Part shown: positions 17,353-26,765 of the stretch, one piece after another | How the letters are laid out: each line of letters starts with the position of its first letter | Numbering within the stretch: the first letter of the stretch is position 1 | Source: JAILEN01 sp036723975 | GTDB lineage: Bacteria; Bacillota; Clostridia; Lachnospirales; Lachnospiraceae | Direction of reading: 5' to 3' | Length of the DNA stretch: 64,000 bases | Assembly (NCBI GenBank): GCA_036723975.1 | Contig: DAIMGJ010000001.1 | Coordinates: forward strand, 62,001 to 126,000 | Program-made: the position numbers and the translations under genes | Notes under the pieces: generated by a model | What the model was told of the DNA's origin: nothing | Database searches by the model: none | The model's input: the letters and a program-made list of their open reading frames with translations, nothing else

Positions 17353-19275
17353 TTATTTATCTTTTCTTTTAAAGTAGGATGATAATTCCTGAATCGGTAC
17401 AGGCTTTGCATAATTAAAGCCCTGAATATAATCAAATCCGTGTTTAATACTGAACTGTCTCTGTTCCTCTGTTTCCACACCTTCCACCAACGGTGAAATA
17501 TTAGACTCCTTTAACATATGAATCAGTGCATGAATCATTTCTTCCGTATTTTCGTCTTCCATAGCCTTATAAAGAATAGACTTATCAAATTTAATGGTGC
17601 GGAAATCACCGGAAGTCAAACGATCAAAATTGGAATATCCCGTACCAAAATCATCCAAATAGAAAGTGATGCCTTCATCGCTCATACTCTGCATATTCGA
17701 CGCAACAGCATCCGCGTTTTCATACATACTGCTTTCCGTAACCTCCAAGCGAACCTTGCTCGGGTCGATCCCGTTTCGCTCCACAATTTTTAACAAATCG
17801 TCCGTCATCTTTTTAATAGACAATTCTATCGGGGAGCAATTTACGGTAATACAGTCAAATTCATATTCGCTTTGCAATCTTTTAATCTCTTTGCAAACCT
17901 TATTTAAAATAGTCTTTGTCAACGGGTGAATGCAGCTGTTGGCTTCGGCAATGGGGATAAACTGTCCCGGTCCCAAAATCTTTCCGTCAATTTCCAGACG
18001 CATCAAAGCTTCCGCACTTACGAAGGCTTCCTTCTCCACAGAGTAAATCGGTTGTGCATATGCCAGCACTCGAATATCATCCAAATCCCCCTTGTCTCGG
18101 ATATCCTCGATGGCAAGATGAATTCGATAATACTCCATGAACTCGGTAATCTCTTTGGTTCCGGAAAAAATCTCCTCATTCTCTATGGTCGGTGTCAGCT
18201 TGTCCGCCAAAAAAGTGTAGTAATGCTGAAGCATATCCAGATTAGACAAAAACGGATGACTTCCGATACCGATAGCTTTATAGGAAGCCGGGAAATATCC
18301 GTATCCTTCCGGCGAATTTATAATACTGATAACTTCGTTAAAATAATCAAATGCACTGGTTTTTTTGTTTAAAAACGCAAATGCGGCATAGGTGCTCCCG
18401 GAAATCCGATAACAGTGACTGCTGGAACAGATTCTTTCCGTACGTCTTACCACATCCGTAAGCAAATGATGTATCATGGATTCCTGCATCAAAAAGCTGG
18501 TTTTTTCCAACTGTGGAACATGAATGTATACAATAGCATAATTCTTATTCGTTCGAATGGCTTTGGCAATCGTGGTATTTAAAGGTTCCGCAGACTGCAT
18601 TCCCGTTTCCTCATCATAAGGATTGCTATGGAACAGTAAATAACATGCCATAAACGGAATAATATAAGTTAAACCGATAAAAACGGTTTTCGGTAGCATC
18701 AACTGTACAAAAAGTGTTGCAGCCACAGCGCCAATGAAAACCTGACCGCTCAAAAGAACAATCTTTGGCACACGTTTGTAATTGGAAACCACCGTTACAA
18801 ACATAAGAACACAGGAAACCAAGCCGGCTGAGCAAATATAGGAAATATAATGCTCCATCAAATCCACATCATTGATAAACGGTCGGGCGGTTCCTCGATA
18901 AACCACAAAATAATAAAAGCCGATACCGATATAACCAACGGAAGTAATTATGGCAGTCACTCGGGATTTCTTTCTTAATTCTTCTCCGTCACCGAAAACT
19001 AAATAATACAGATAGGTATAAATGATATTTAAAATCACCAGATAGCATACAGCAAATAAAGAAAATGCAATATGTACCACCGGCGATGACGTGATTCGGT
19101 TTACATTATGTTCGCTTCCCACATAGAACAGTAGGATGCTTCCAATAATACCGGAAATCAATCCCGCAAAGTTTATGTAGAATCCCTTTGTCTTTTTCGG
19201 ATTGGAGTAAAAAAGAAAAAACAATATAATCAGTCCGATTAACAGACTTGAAAACTCTCCGTAAATATTAATCAT
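17353..19275 (-). CDS. Membrane EAL protein with degenerate GGDEF-like domain
   Basis: A 640-residue protein with about eight N-terminal membrane helices (1-215), a central region related to GGDEF but with the signature replaced by RISGSTYAAFAF, and a complete EAL domain. Key segments: EALMRL, EVTESS, DDFGTGYSNF, KFDKS, EGVETEEQ and YIQGFNY. A c-di-GMP phosphodiesterase is predicted. It is similar in layout to the gene at 14121, and the two flank the editing enzyme, so one may derive from duplication. The ribosome site is weak and the ATG at 19275 is the only sensible start. Upstream is a 200-nt interval shared with the radical SAM gene. Confidence 0.88.
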   Translation of the reverse strand: MINIYGEFSSLLIGLIILFFLFYSNPKKTKGFYINFAGLISGIIGSILLFYVGSEHNVNRITSSPVVHIAFSLFAVCYLVILNIIYTYLYYLVFGDGEELRKKSRVTAIITSVGYIGIGFYYFVVYRGTARPFINDVDLMEHYISYICSAGLVSCVLMFVTVVSNYKRVPKIVLLSGQVFIGAVAATLFVQLMLPKTVFIGLTYIIPFMACYLLFHSNPYDEETGMQSAEPLNTTIAKAIRTNKNYAIVYIHVPQLEKTSFLMQESMIHHLLTDVVRRTERICSSSHCYRISGSTYAAFAFLNKKTSAFDYFNEVISIINSPEGYGYFPASYKAIGIGSHPFLSNLDMLQHYYTFLADKLTPTIENEEIFSGTKEITEFMEYYRIHLAIEDIRDKGDLDDIRVLAYAQPIYSVEKEAFVSAEALMRLEIDGKILGPGQFIPIAEANSCIHPLTKTILNKVCKEIKRLQSEYEFDCITVNCSPIELSIKKMTDDLLKIVERNGIDPSKVRLEVTESSMYENADAVASNMQSMSDEGITFYLDDFGTGYSNFDRLTSGDFRTIKFDKSILYKAMEDENTEEMIHALIHMLKESNISPLVEGVETEEQRQFSIKHGFDYIQGFNYAKPVPIQELSSYFKRKDK

Positions 19276-19376
19276 ACTTTAATTACACTCACACTCGTTA
19301 TTTATACTTCGATTTTACCCGATATTCCCCCTGCATTGTACATTTTTCCATATTATAGGAATGTTGGCAATACAAA

Positions 19377-19427
19377 TTTGAAATTTTGTTCATTGAAAAA
19401 ACGCTTTTGACATCATAAAATTTCAAA
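19377..19427. repeat. Perfect 11-bp inverted repeat upstream of radical SAM gene
   Basis: TTTGAAATTTT (19377-19387) and AAAATTTCAAA (19417-19427) are separated by 29 nt that contain TTGACA (19407-19412). A matching -10 box is weak, so the element may be an operator or an RNA leader structure; its role is unresolved. Confidence 0.5.
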
Positions 19428-19477
19428 AGAGAATGAAATAATGGAATGTTTTTTACAGGATATTAGGAGGATGAAAA

Positions 19478-20962
19478 ATGGCTTCTGTAGCAGAAAACAT
19501 GAAACACGCAGCTGAACGTCAGGCTTTTTCTATCGCCATTGACAAGTTCTTAAACAATTTAGACAAAAAGAACTACAAGGAAAGATGCGAAACTTATGTT
19601 AAGCTCGTAAACATTTCCGAAAAGTTTTTTGGTAAGGGAAACGAAGAGAACTTAAATAAAGTTCGCGCTGCTGTTTCCGACCCGGACAACCGTTGGGTGA
19701 AATATGTGAACAAAATCATCGACGAGACCAATCCAAAATTCGCGAAGAAATTCATTTTGAATTTAGGATATGAAGCATTCTTCCGCGGAACAAAAATGAT
19801 TCGTGCGAACCGTGAGAAATATGGTTGCAACATTCCGTGGTTAATTCTTTTCGATCCAACCATGGCTTGTAACATGCACTGTGTAGGATGCTGGTCAGGT
19901 ACATACGGACATAAAGCAAATCTCTCTTTCGAGGATATGGACAAGATTGTTACCGAAGGAAAAGAGCTCGGTGTGTATCTTTACATGATGACCGGTGGTG
20001 AACCGATGGTTCGTAAAGCCGACATCATCAAACTTTGCGAGAAACATAACGATTGTATCTTCGCAGCATATTCAAACTCTACATTGATTGATGAAGAGCT
20101 TTGTAAAAAGGTAGTTGAACTCGGAAACTTAACCTTTATGCTTTCCATCGAGGGTACACCGGATACCAACGACGCTCGTCGTGGCGAAGGTCACTACGCA
20201 GCTGTTATGAAAGCTATGGATCTTTTGAAAAAATACGGCATCGTATACGGAACATCCATTTGCTACACCAGAGATAATATCGAAGCTGTTACCAGTGATG
20301 ATTTCTTAAGATTCATCTCTTCAAAGGGTGCACGCTTTGGTTTCTACTTCCACTATATGCCGGTTGGTAACAATGCGGTACCGGAATTAATGCCTACTGT
20401 AGCGCAGCGCAGAAAGATGATTGATAAGATTCGTCAGGTTCGTTCGAAAGAAAGCGACATCGAGTTCTATCCGATGGACTTCCAGAACGACGGTGAATAT
20501 GTAGGCGGATGTATCGCCGGCGGAAGAAACTATTTCCACATCAACTCAAACGGTGATGCTGAGCCATGTGTTTTCATTCATTTTTCAGACACAAACATTC
20601 ATACACACAGCATTTTAGAGATGTTACAGTCTCCGCTGTTTATGGAATACCACAAAGGACAGCCTTTCAACCGTAACCACTTGCGTCCGTGCCCGATGCT
20701 TGAGAATCCAAAGCTTCTTCGTGAAATGGTTGCTCGAAGCGGAGCTCATCAGACAAACCTTGAGTCTCCGGAAGAAGTTGATCACCTTTGCGCAAAATGT
20801 GACAACTACTCAGAAGAGTGGGGTAAGGTTGCAGATGAGGTTTGGGCTTCCCAGACACATCATAAAAAGTCTTACGAGAACTATTGTCCGGAACATCGTG
20901 AGCATCCGGAGCTCGCAGCCTTCGAAACGCTGGAAGAAAAATCCGAATCAAAGGTCGGCTAA
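19478..20962 (+). CDS. Radical SAM protein of unknown substrate
   Basis: A 494-residue radical SAM enzyme. The cluster motif is CNMHCVGC (CxxxCxxC) near residue 132, followed by the SAM-binding MMTGGEPMVRK. A cysteine-bearing stretch CIAGGRNYFHINSNGDAEPCVF and a terminal CAKCDNYSEEWG suggest an extra cluster domain of SPASM or related type. The N-terminal 120 residues are helical and without a recognisable domain. There is no peptide precursor gene nearby, so a peptide-modifying role has no support from context. AGGAGG precedes the ATG by 7 nt; it is a single gene ending in hairpins E3 and E4. Translation is unusually free of rare codons and may be highly expressed (inference). Confidence 0.82.
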   Translation: MASVAENMKHAAERQAFSIAIDKFLNNLDKKNYKERCETYVKLVNISEKFFGKGNEENLNKVRAAVSDPDNRWVKYVNKIIDETNPKFAKKFILNLGYEAFFRGTKMIRANREKYGCNIPWLILFDPTMACNMHCVGCWSGTYGHKANLSFEDMDKIVTEGKELGVYLYMMTGGEPMVRKADIIKLCEKHNDCIFAAYSNSTLIDEELCKKVVELGNLTFMLSIEGTPDTNDARRGEGHYAAVMKAMDLLKKYGIVYGTSICYTRDNIEAVTSDDFLRFISSKGARFGFYFHYMPVGNNAVPELMPTVAQRRKMIDKIRQVRSKESDIEFYPMDFQNDGEYVGGCIAGGRNYFHINSNGDAEPCVFIHFSDTNIHTHSILEMLQSPLFMEYHKGQPFNRNHLRPCPMLENPKLLREMVARSGAHQTNLESPEEVDHLCAKCDNYSEEWGKVADEVWASQTHHKKSYENYCPEHREHPELAAFETLEEKSESKVG

Positions 20963-20979
20963 TTCTTATTAACTATTAA

Positions 20980-21049
20980 AAAAAACGTAGAATACTTTTT
21001 TGCCGGGCGCCAAAGAAGCGCCCTACGCAAAAAATATTCTACGTTTTTT
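20980..21049. repeat. GTAG-type REP-like hairpin, copy E3
   Basis: Arms 20980-21003 and 21027-21049 enclose GGGCGC, loop CAAAGAA, GCGCCC, with the asymmetric internal loop C versus TAC. GTAG is on the minus strand (CTAC at 21023-21026). It follows the radical SAM stop by 17 nt and is its likely terminator. A linker TTAGAGAAGACTATATAAAA joins it to E4. Confidence 0.85.
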
Positions 21050-21067
21050 AGTTAGAGAAGACTATAT

Positions 21068-21200
21068 AAAAATCTCAAATGGTTTTCATGTAGGGGCACC
21101 TGTTTGACGTCGGTACTTAACGAACGAAGTGAGTTTAGTATCCGTTACGTCAATATTGGTAGCGCAAGCGGCCCCGATGAAAACTCATTTGAGATTTTTT
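21068..21200. repeat. Long branched GTAG-type repeat, copy E4
   Basis: Outer arms (21068-21089, 21177-21199) are of the CTCAAATG...TTTTCAT type seen in E1 and E2. GTAG lies at 21090-21093 with GGGGC/GCCCC. The apex is expanded: TTGACGT/ACGTCAA, then a tip hairpin with GAACGAAGTGA as in E6, then a short hairpin. E3 and E4 are in opposite orientation, like a BIME pair. Confidence 0.8.
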
Positions 21201-21209
21201 CTTATAACA

Positions 21210-21860
21210 CTAAAACCGAATCAATTCTCCGTCTGCAATTCCATAGGCGCAGGATTCTATTTCTTCCAGCTTAATCTGGGCGTTGGTCTGGTTGATCAGC
21301 TCCTTCTTCAGCGGTTCCGCGTCTGCGTCGTCTACGTATACGTCAAAAACCACACGGTCGCTGTAAGCACTGTCCGCCACAAAGATGTTTCTTTCATTCA
21401 AGAGATACTGCACTTTCCCAAGAAGTCCGTAATCTACGTCTAAAGATATATGCACCCCGGTGTGACGTTCCAACAAAGTGCAGGCTTTTAGACCTTCTTC
21501 CGTTGCCTTGGTATAGGCGCGAACCAAACCACCTGTACCTAAGAGTACACCTCCAAAGTATCTGGTAACCACCACACATATGTTATGTACGTTCGCTCCC
21601 AAAAGCACATCCAGCATCGGACGTCCCGCTGTTCCGCTCGGTTCCCCGTCATCGGAGGAACGCATCAGTTCGTTATGATTTCCAACAAGATATGCAAAAC
21701 AGTTATGTCTGGCATCATAATGCTCTTTTTTCTTTGTCGCTATAAAATCAAGGGCCTCCTGTTCGCTGTGAACCGACGCCACGGCACCGATAAAGGTGGA
21801 TTTTTTCTCGATTATTTTTCCTTCGCCATTTTTTAACACTTCATATTCCATAAACCACAT
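21210..21860 (-). CDS. YigZ/IMPACT family protein
   Basis: About 216 residues with the UPF0029/IMPACT N-terminal domain: KSTFIGAVASV, ARHNCFAYLVG, SSDDGEPSGTAGRPML and TRYFGGVLLGTGGLVRAY are the family signatures. The C-terminal half is a small alpha/beta domain. Eukaryotic IMPACT regulates the Gcn2 kinase; the bacterial role is not settled. The start at 21860 is an ATG about 12 nt after GGAAGGGG; 21881 and 21851 are alternatives. It is divergent from the PBP1A gene. Confidence 0.88.
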   Translation of the reverse strand: MWFMEYEVLKNGEGKIIEKKSTFIGAVASVHSEQEALDFIATKKKEHYDARHNCFAYLVGNHNELMRSSDDGEPSGTAGRPMLDVLLGANVHNICVVVTRYFGGVLLGTGGLVRAYTKATEEGLKACTLLERHTGVHISLDVDYGLLGKVQYLLNERNIFVADSAYSDRVVFDVYVDDADAEPLKKELINQTNAQIKLEEIESCAYGIADGELIRF

Positions 21861-21952
21861 TATATTAAATGCCCCTTCCAAATTCCATAGACTTTATATA
21901 AATACCCTTTTCTGTTATAATAGTTTAGGTTATGTGCCCAAAAGGAGTTTCT

Positions 21953-24478
21953 ATGAATTACGGCAAGAAAAACTTAAAGAAAAACAAAGCAACTCTTTCC
22001 AACAAGAAGTCAAAAGCAAAGAAGAAGTTTGTAATATCATTTCTTAAAACACTTGTAATCCTTATCGCTTTAATGATTGTTGGTGTATTAGGTGTTGCAT
22101 CCCTTTATACTACTAAGCTTATTGCTAATGTTCCGGATGCATCCACCATTGATATTTCACCGAGCGGATTTTCCACTACGATTTATGATTCGGCAGGAGC
22201 AGAGATTGAAACCTTAGCAGCATCCGGCGCCAACCGAGAGTTTGTGGAATTAACTCAAATCCCGAAGGATTTGCAACATGCGTTTGTTGCCATCGAGGAT
22301 GCCCGTTTCTACGACCATAACGGAATCGACGTTCAGGGTATCCTTCGCGCGGTTTTTGTTGATATCGCAAACATCATCAGCGGAAGCCATGCTTCTCAAG
22401 GTGCCTCAACCATTACACAGCAGCTGTTGAAAAACAACTACTTTACCACTTGGACATCGGAGACATCCTTTAAAGACCGTCTCGATCGAAAAATCCAAGA
22501 ACAGTATTTGGCCATCCAGATAGAAAAGGTCTATTCCAAAGATCAGATTCTTGAGAATTACCTAAACACCATTAACCTTGGGCAAAATACCCTGGGTGTT
22601 CAGGCAGCGTCCAATCGTTACTTTAACAAAGACGTTAGTGAGCTCACCCTTTCCGAATGTGCAGTTATCGCCGGAATTACGCAAAATCCTTCCAGATTCA
22701 ATCCTATTTCCAATCCGGAAGAGAATGCAAAGCGTCGTAAAAAAGTCTTAAAAAATATGTTGGCGCAGGGATACATTGACGAGAAGGCATATAATACTGC
22801 TTTAGACGATGATGTATACGACAGAATCCAGGTTATAAACGATTCTATGAGTTCCTCTTCCACATCCTACTTTGTGGATGCATTAACGGATCAGGTTGTA
22901 AAGGATCTAATCGAACAGAAAGGCTATAGCGAAACCGAAGCCTATCAAAAGCTTTACTCAGGCGGATTGACCATTTATTCCACACAGGATTCCAAATTCC
23001 AGACCATTGTGGAAGAAGAGATTAACAACGAAGAAAACTATGCGACTTCGCCAAAGGTTTCTTTCAGTTATCGGCTGACTATCACAAAAGCCGACGGAAG
23101 TTACGAAAACTACAGTGAACAAACCATGCTCTCCTACTATCAAAAGAATAATAAGAATTACACCATTAACTTTAATTCCGAAGATGAGGCTCGCGCAGCT
23201 ATTGAAGCTTATAAAGCTGAATTGATGGAGCCGGGAGATACCATATCCGAGGCAGGCGAATCTCTCACCTTTACTTTGCAGCCACAAGCAGCTATGACAG
23301 TTATTGACCAGTCCACCGGACATGTGGTCGCACTTGTGGGCGGTCGCGGAGATAAAGTTGCCAGCAAGACCCTTAACCGCGCCACAGGTATTACTCGTCA
23401 GCCGGGTTCTACCTTTAAAGTATTGGCAGCCTATGCCCCGGCTTTGGATGCAGGCGGACTTACCTTGGCATCCGTACAGGATGACGCTCCCATGACCTAT
23501 GCCAACGGGACACCGCTTTCCAACTACGACAACCATTACCGTGGTTATACAAATATCCGCACCGCAATTACCCACTCCATTAACGTGGTTACGGTAAAAA
23601 CACTTACAGAGATTGGTACATCCCTAGGCTTTAACTACGTGCAAAAGTTTGGTATCAGCACTCTGGATTCCGGAGACAATAACCAATCCCTTTGCCTCGG
23701 CGGTATTACAAACGGTGTAAAGAATTACGAATTGACCGCTGCCTATGCTACTATAGCCAACGGCGGTGTTTATAATAAGCCGGTGTTCTATACACAGGTT
23801 TTGGATCGAAACGGTGATGTGTTATTGGATACCTCAGAATCTGAATCCACCGAAGTATTAAAACCAACCACTGCATGGTTAATTACAAATGCCATGAAGG
23901 ACGTTATGACCAGCGGTACCGGTACCAGAGCCAACTTCAGTGGTATGGCCGTAGCAGGAAAGTCCGGTACTACAACAAAGGACAGAGATACCGTATTCTG
24001 CGGCTTTACACCATATTACACTGCAGCAATTTGGGGTGGCTACGATGACAACACTCCGCAGTCCAATACCACTTATTCCAAAAATATTTGGCGCGAGGTT
24101 ATGAAGCGTATTCATGAAGGACTGCCGAACACCGACTTTACCAAACCTGCCGGCATTGTTCAGGTTACAGTCTGCAGAAAGTCCGGACTTCTTCCATTAG
24201 AAGGTGTTTGTGACGCAGATCCGAGAGGTCAGATGACCTATACCGAATATTTCGCAGAAGGAACACAGCCTACTACTACTTGCGATCATCACACTATGAT
24301 CGACGGACAGGTATTTACCGTAGGAGCATCCGAAGGTACCGACGATACCGCCTATGCGGTTCCCGGAAGCCTTTTAACTCCTGTGGAAGAAATCCATGAC
24401 GATGCAGCTTACGATCCCGCAGCAGGCGTCAACATGGGCGAAATCGACGTCAACATCGGAGAAGTCGTAACTCCATAA
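21953..24478 (+). CDS. Class A penicillin-binding protein (PBP1A type)
   Basis: An 841-residue bifunctional peptidoglycan synthase. A basic cytoplasmic start and one membrane helix (to about residue 55) are followed by the glycosyltransferase domain (EDARFYDHNG, GASTITQQLLKNNYF, RKIQEQYLAIQIE) and the transpeptidase domain with RQPGSTFK (active Ser), SIN and the KSGTTTKD box. The C-terminus is an acidic tail. The start at 21953 is supported by AAAGGAG 6 nt upstream; an earlier ATG at 21932 sits before that site and is rejected. TATAAT lies at 21916-21921. Single gene; hairpin E5 follows. Confidence 0.93.
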   Translation: MNYGKKNLKKNKATLSNKKSKAKKKFVISFLKTLVILIALMIVGVLGVASLYTTKLIANVPDASTIDISPSGFSTTIYDSAGAEIETLAASGANREFVELTQIPKDLQHAFVAIEDARFYDHNGIDVQGILRAVFVDIANIISGSHASQGASTITQQLLKNNYFTTWTSETSFKDRLDRKIQEQYLAIQIEKVYSKDQILENYLNTINLGQNTLGVQAASNRYFNKDVSELTLSECAVIAGITQNPSRFNPISNPEENAKRRKKVLKNMLAQGYIDEKAYNTALDDDVYDRIQVINDSMSSSSTSYFVDALTDQVVKDLIEQKGYSETEAYQKLYSGGLTIYSTQDSKFQTIVEEEINNEENYATSPKVSFSYRLTITKADGSYENYSEQTMLSYYQKNNKNYTINFNSEDEARAAIEAYKAELMEPGDTISEAGESLTFTLQPQAAMTVIDQSTGHVVALVGGRGDKVASKTLNRATGITRQPGSTFKVLAAYAPALDAGGLTLASVQDDAPMTYANGTPLSNYDNHYRGYTNIRTAITHSINVVTVKTLTEIGTSLGFNYVQKFGISTLDSGDNNQSLCLGGITNGVKNYELTAAYATIANGGVYNKPVFYTQVLDRNGDVLLDTSESESTEVLKPTTAWLITNAMKDVMTSGTGTRANFSGMAVAGKSGTTTKDRDTVFCGFTPYYTAAIWGGYDDNTPQSNTTYSKNIWREVMKRIHEGLPNTDFTKPAGIVQVTVCRKSGLLPLEGVCDADPRGQMTYTEYFAEGTQPTTTCDHHTMIDGQVFTVGASEGTDDTAYAVPGSLLTPVEEIHDDAAYDPAAGVNMGEIDVNIGEVVTP

Positions 24479-24494
24479 TAGTAAATATAAATAA

Positions 24495-24564
24495 AAAATA
24501 AGAAGCATACGTTTTTGCCGAGCGCCAAAAAAGCGCTCTACGCAAAAAGTATGCTTCTTATTTT
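24495..24564. repeat. GTAG-type REP-like hairpin, copy E5
   Basis: Arms 24495-24518 and 24542-24564; inner stem GAGCGC/GCGCTC with loop CAAAAAA; GTAG on the minus strand (CTAC at 24538-24541). The inner stem differs from E3 by a compensating G-C to A-T pair change. The same linker as in E3/E4 follows. Confidence 0.85.
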
Positions 24565-24584
24565 AGAGAAAACTATATTAAAAA

Positions 24585-24602
24585 ATCATTTGAGATTTTT
24601 TG
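24585..24602. repeat. Remnant single arm of a second REP-like element
   Basis: CATTTGAGATTTTTT matches the right arm of E1, E2 and E4 but has no left partner. It follows the linker TAGAGAAAACTATATTAAAA, as E4 does after E3, so it looks like the remaining half of a deleted copy. Confidence 0.65.
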
Positions 24603-24619
24603 TATTAATAGTTTCTATC

Positions 24620-26740
24620 CTAAACTTCGAATATCATATCCCCGTAGGACGGCATCGGCCACATTGACTTATCTACCAGCATCTCTAACTTATCTACCGG
24701 ACGTCTCAAATCTTCCATAGCCACAAGAACTTTATCACGATAGAAAAATGCTCTCTCAACACTATCAGAAATCTTAACACCTTCTGCTTCTAGTTTTTCA
24801 AGAGTAGTAAGTTTTTCTTTTGTGTCTTTCAAATAAGAAGATACCTCTGTCAACATCTCAACCTGTGTACTTACATCTGCATCTGCAGTCGCCTGACGCA
24901 CCTGATTTACCGAATCCGCCAATACCGTGGTATAACGGATGGTCGCAGGAATAATCTGCTTTCTGATAATATCAATCATAGTCTTTGCTTCGATATTTCT
25001 CTTCTTTGCATAAATCTCATATTCGATTTCCGCACGAGACTCAAGTTCGGTCTTATTGAATACGCCAAACTTGGCAAACAAGTCAATTGATGTTTCAGAC
25101 AAAAGTGCCGGAATCGCATCCAACATATTGTCGGCAATCGGAAGTCCACGCTTCTTTGCTTCCTCTGCCCACTCGGGCGAATATCCGTTACCGTTAAATA
25201 CGATACGCTGATGTTCCTTTGCCAAACGCTTGATTAAATTATGAACTGCCAAATCAAAGTCTTCTGCTTTTTCAAGTTCATCACAAGCGTCGGAAAAAGC
25301 TTCCGCAACAATGGTATTTAATACGATATTCGGCTCACCCACGGAGTCCTCGCTACCAACGGTTCTAAACTCGAACTTGTTTCCGGTAAAGGCAAACGGA
25401 GACGTACGATTTCGGTCCGTTGCATCCTTTAAGAAATCCGGTAATGTGGTAACACCGGTTTCAAGCTTCTCACCTTTTAAGCTGTGGTCCGCAGATCCTG
25501 TTCGAATGAGCTGATCCAATACGTCCTGCAACTGCTCACCCAAATATACGGAAATAATTACAGGAGGTGCTTCGTCTCCACCCAATCGGGAATCATTTCC
25601 AACATCCGCTGCAGACTCTCGAAGAAGTGCCGCATGTTTATCAACTGCTTTTAAGACACAGCAAAGCACCAGCAAAAACTGAATGTTCTCGTGCGGTGTT
25701 TTTCCCGGTTCCAAAAGATTAATTCCGTCATCCGTAACAAGAGACCAGTTGTTATGCTTACCGGAGCCGTTTACTCCTGCAAAGGGTTTCTCGTGTAACA
25801 GGCACTGCAATCCGTGACGATATGCTACCTTCTTTAAGGTCTCCATAATCATCTGATTATGATCAACCGCAACATTGGCTTCTTCATAAATCGGAGCCAA
25901 CTCATGCTGAGCCGGGGCCACTTCATTATGCTCTGTCTTTGATGAAACACCCATCTTCCAGAGTTCTATATTCACATCACGCATGAATGCCGCAATACGT
26001 TCACGAATGGCACCGAAATAATGATCATCCATTTCCTGCCCTTTCGGAGGCATTGCACCGATTAATGTACGGCCGGTATATACCAAATCCTTTCTCGCAA
26101 GAAAGTCATTTCTGTCAATAATAAAGTATTCCTGCTCCACACCAACAGATGGTGTTACCTTCATAGAGGTAGTGTTTCCGAACAAGCGAAGCAATCTGAG
26201 TGACTGCTTGTTTATCGCTTCCATGGAACGAAGAAGCGGTGTCTTTTGATCTAAAGCTTCTCCTGTATAGGAGCAAAACGCGGTAGGAATACAAAGGGTT
26301 GCGCCTGAAGCATCCTGTCGAACAAATGCCGGAGAAGTCGGATCCCAGGCAGTATATCCTCTGGCTTCAAATGTAGCGCGAAGACCACCGGATGGGAAAG
26401 AAGATGCATCCGGTTCCCCTTTAATGAGTTCCTTTCCGGAAAAGCTCATCAGAACTTTGCCGTTCTTCTGCGGTGCGGTAATAAACGAATCATGTTTTTC
26501 TGCCGTCACTCCCGTAAGGGGCTGGAACCAATGTGTAAAATGGGTCGCTCCCTTTTCAATGGCCCATTCCTTCATCTCGTGAGCAACCACATCTGCGGTT
26601 TCCAAATCCAATTCTTTTCCGAGTCGAATAGTCTCCTTTAATTTTTGATAAGTTTTCTTCGGGAGACGCTCCTGCATGGTGGCATCGTTAAATACGTTCT
26701 CGCCGAAAATATCTGCAACATTAAAATATTCCTTTTCCAC
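24620..26740 (-). CDS. glnN: Glutamine synthetase type III
   Basis: A 706-residue GSIII, the large hexamer-of-dimers glutamine synthetase common in Bacteroidetes and Clostridia. It has GVEQEYFIIDRN, NEVAPAQHELAPIYEEAN (metal and substrate residues), GVNGSGKHNNWS and NRTSPFAFTGNKFEFRTVGS. Start is GTG with GGAAGG about 10 nt upstream. Between it and the terminator of fba there is no good free promoter, so readthrough or attenuation may drive it. No small GSI (glnA) or regulator is next to it. Confidence 0.93.
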   Translation of the reverse strand: MEKEYFNVADIFGENVFNDATMQERLPKKTYQKLKETIRLGKELDLETADVVAHEMKEWAIEKGATHFTHWFQPLTGVTAEKHDSFITAPQKNGKVLMSFSGKELIKGEPDASSFPSGGLRATFEARGYTAWDPTSPAFVRQDASGATLCIPTAFCSYTGEALDQKTPLLRSMEAINKQSLRLLRLFGNTTSMKVTPSVGVEQEYFIIDRNDFLARKDLVYTGRTLIGAMPPKGQEMDDHYFGAIRERIAAFMRDVNIELWKMGVSSKTEHNEVAPAQHELAPIYEEANVAVDHNQMIMETLKKVAYRHGLQCLLHEKPFAGVNGSGKHNNWSLVTDDGINLLEPGKTPHENIQFLLVLCCVLKAVDKHAALLRESAADVGNDSRLGGDEAPPVIISVYLGEQLQDVLDQLIRTGSADHSLKGEKLETGVTTLPDFLKDATDRNRTSPFAFTGNKFEFRTVGSEDSVGEPNIVLNTIVAEAFSDACDELEKAEDFDLAVHNLIKRLAKEHQRIVFNGNGYSPEWAEEAKKRGLPIADNMLDAIPALLSETSIDLFAKFGVFNKTELESRAEIEYEIYAKKRNIEAKTMIDIIRKQIIPATIRYTTVLADSVNQVRQATADADVSTQVEMLTEVSSYLKDTKEKLTTLEKLEAEGVKISDSVERAFFYRDKVLVAMEDLRRPVDKLEMLVDKSMWPMPSYGDMIFEV

Positions 26741-26765
26741 AGATACTCGTCCTTCCTTTTCTTTC

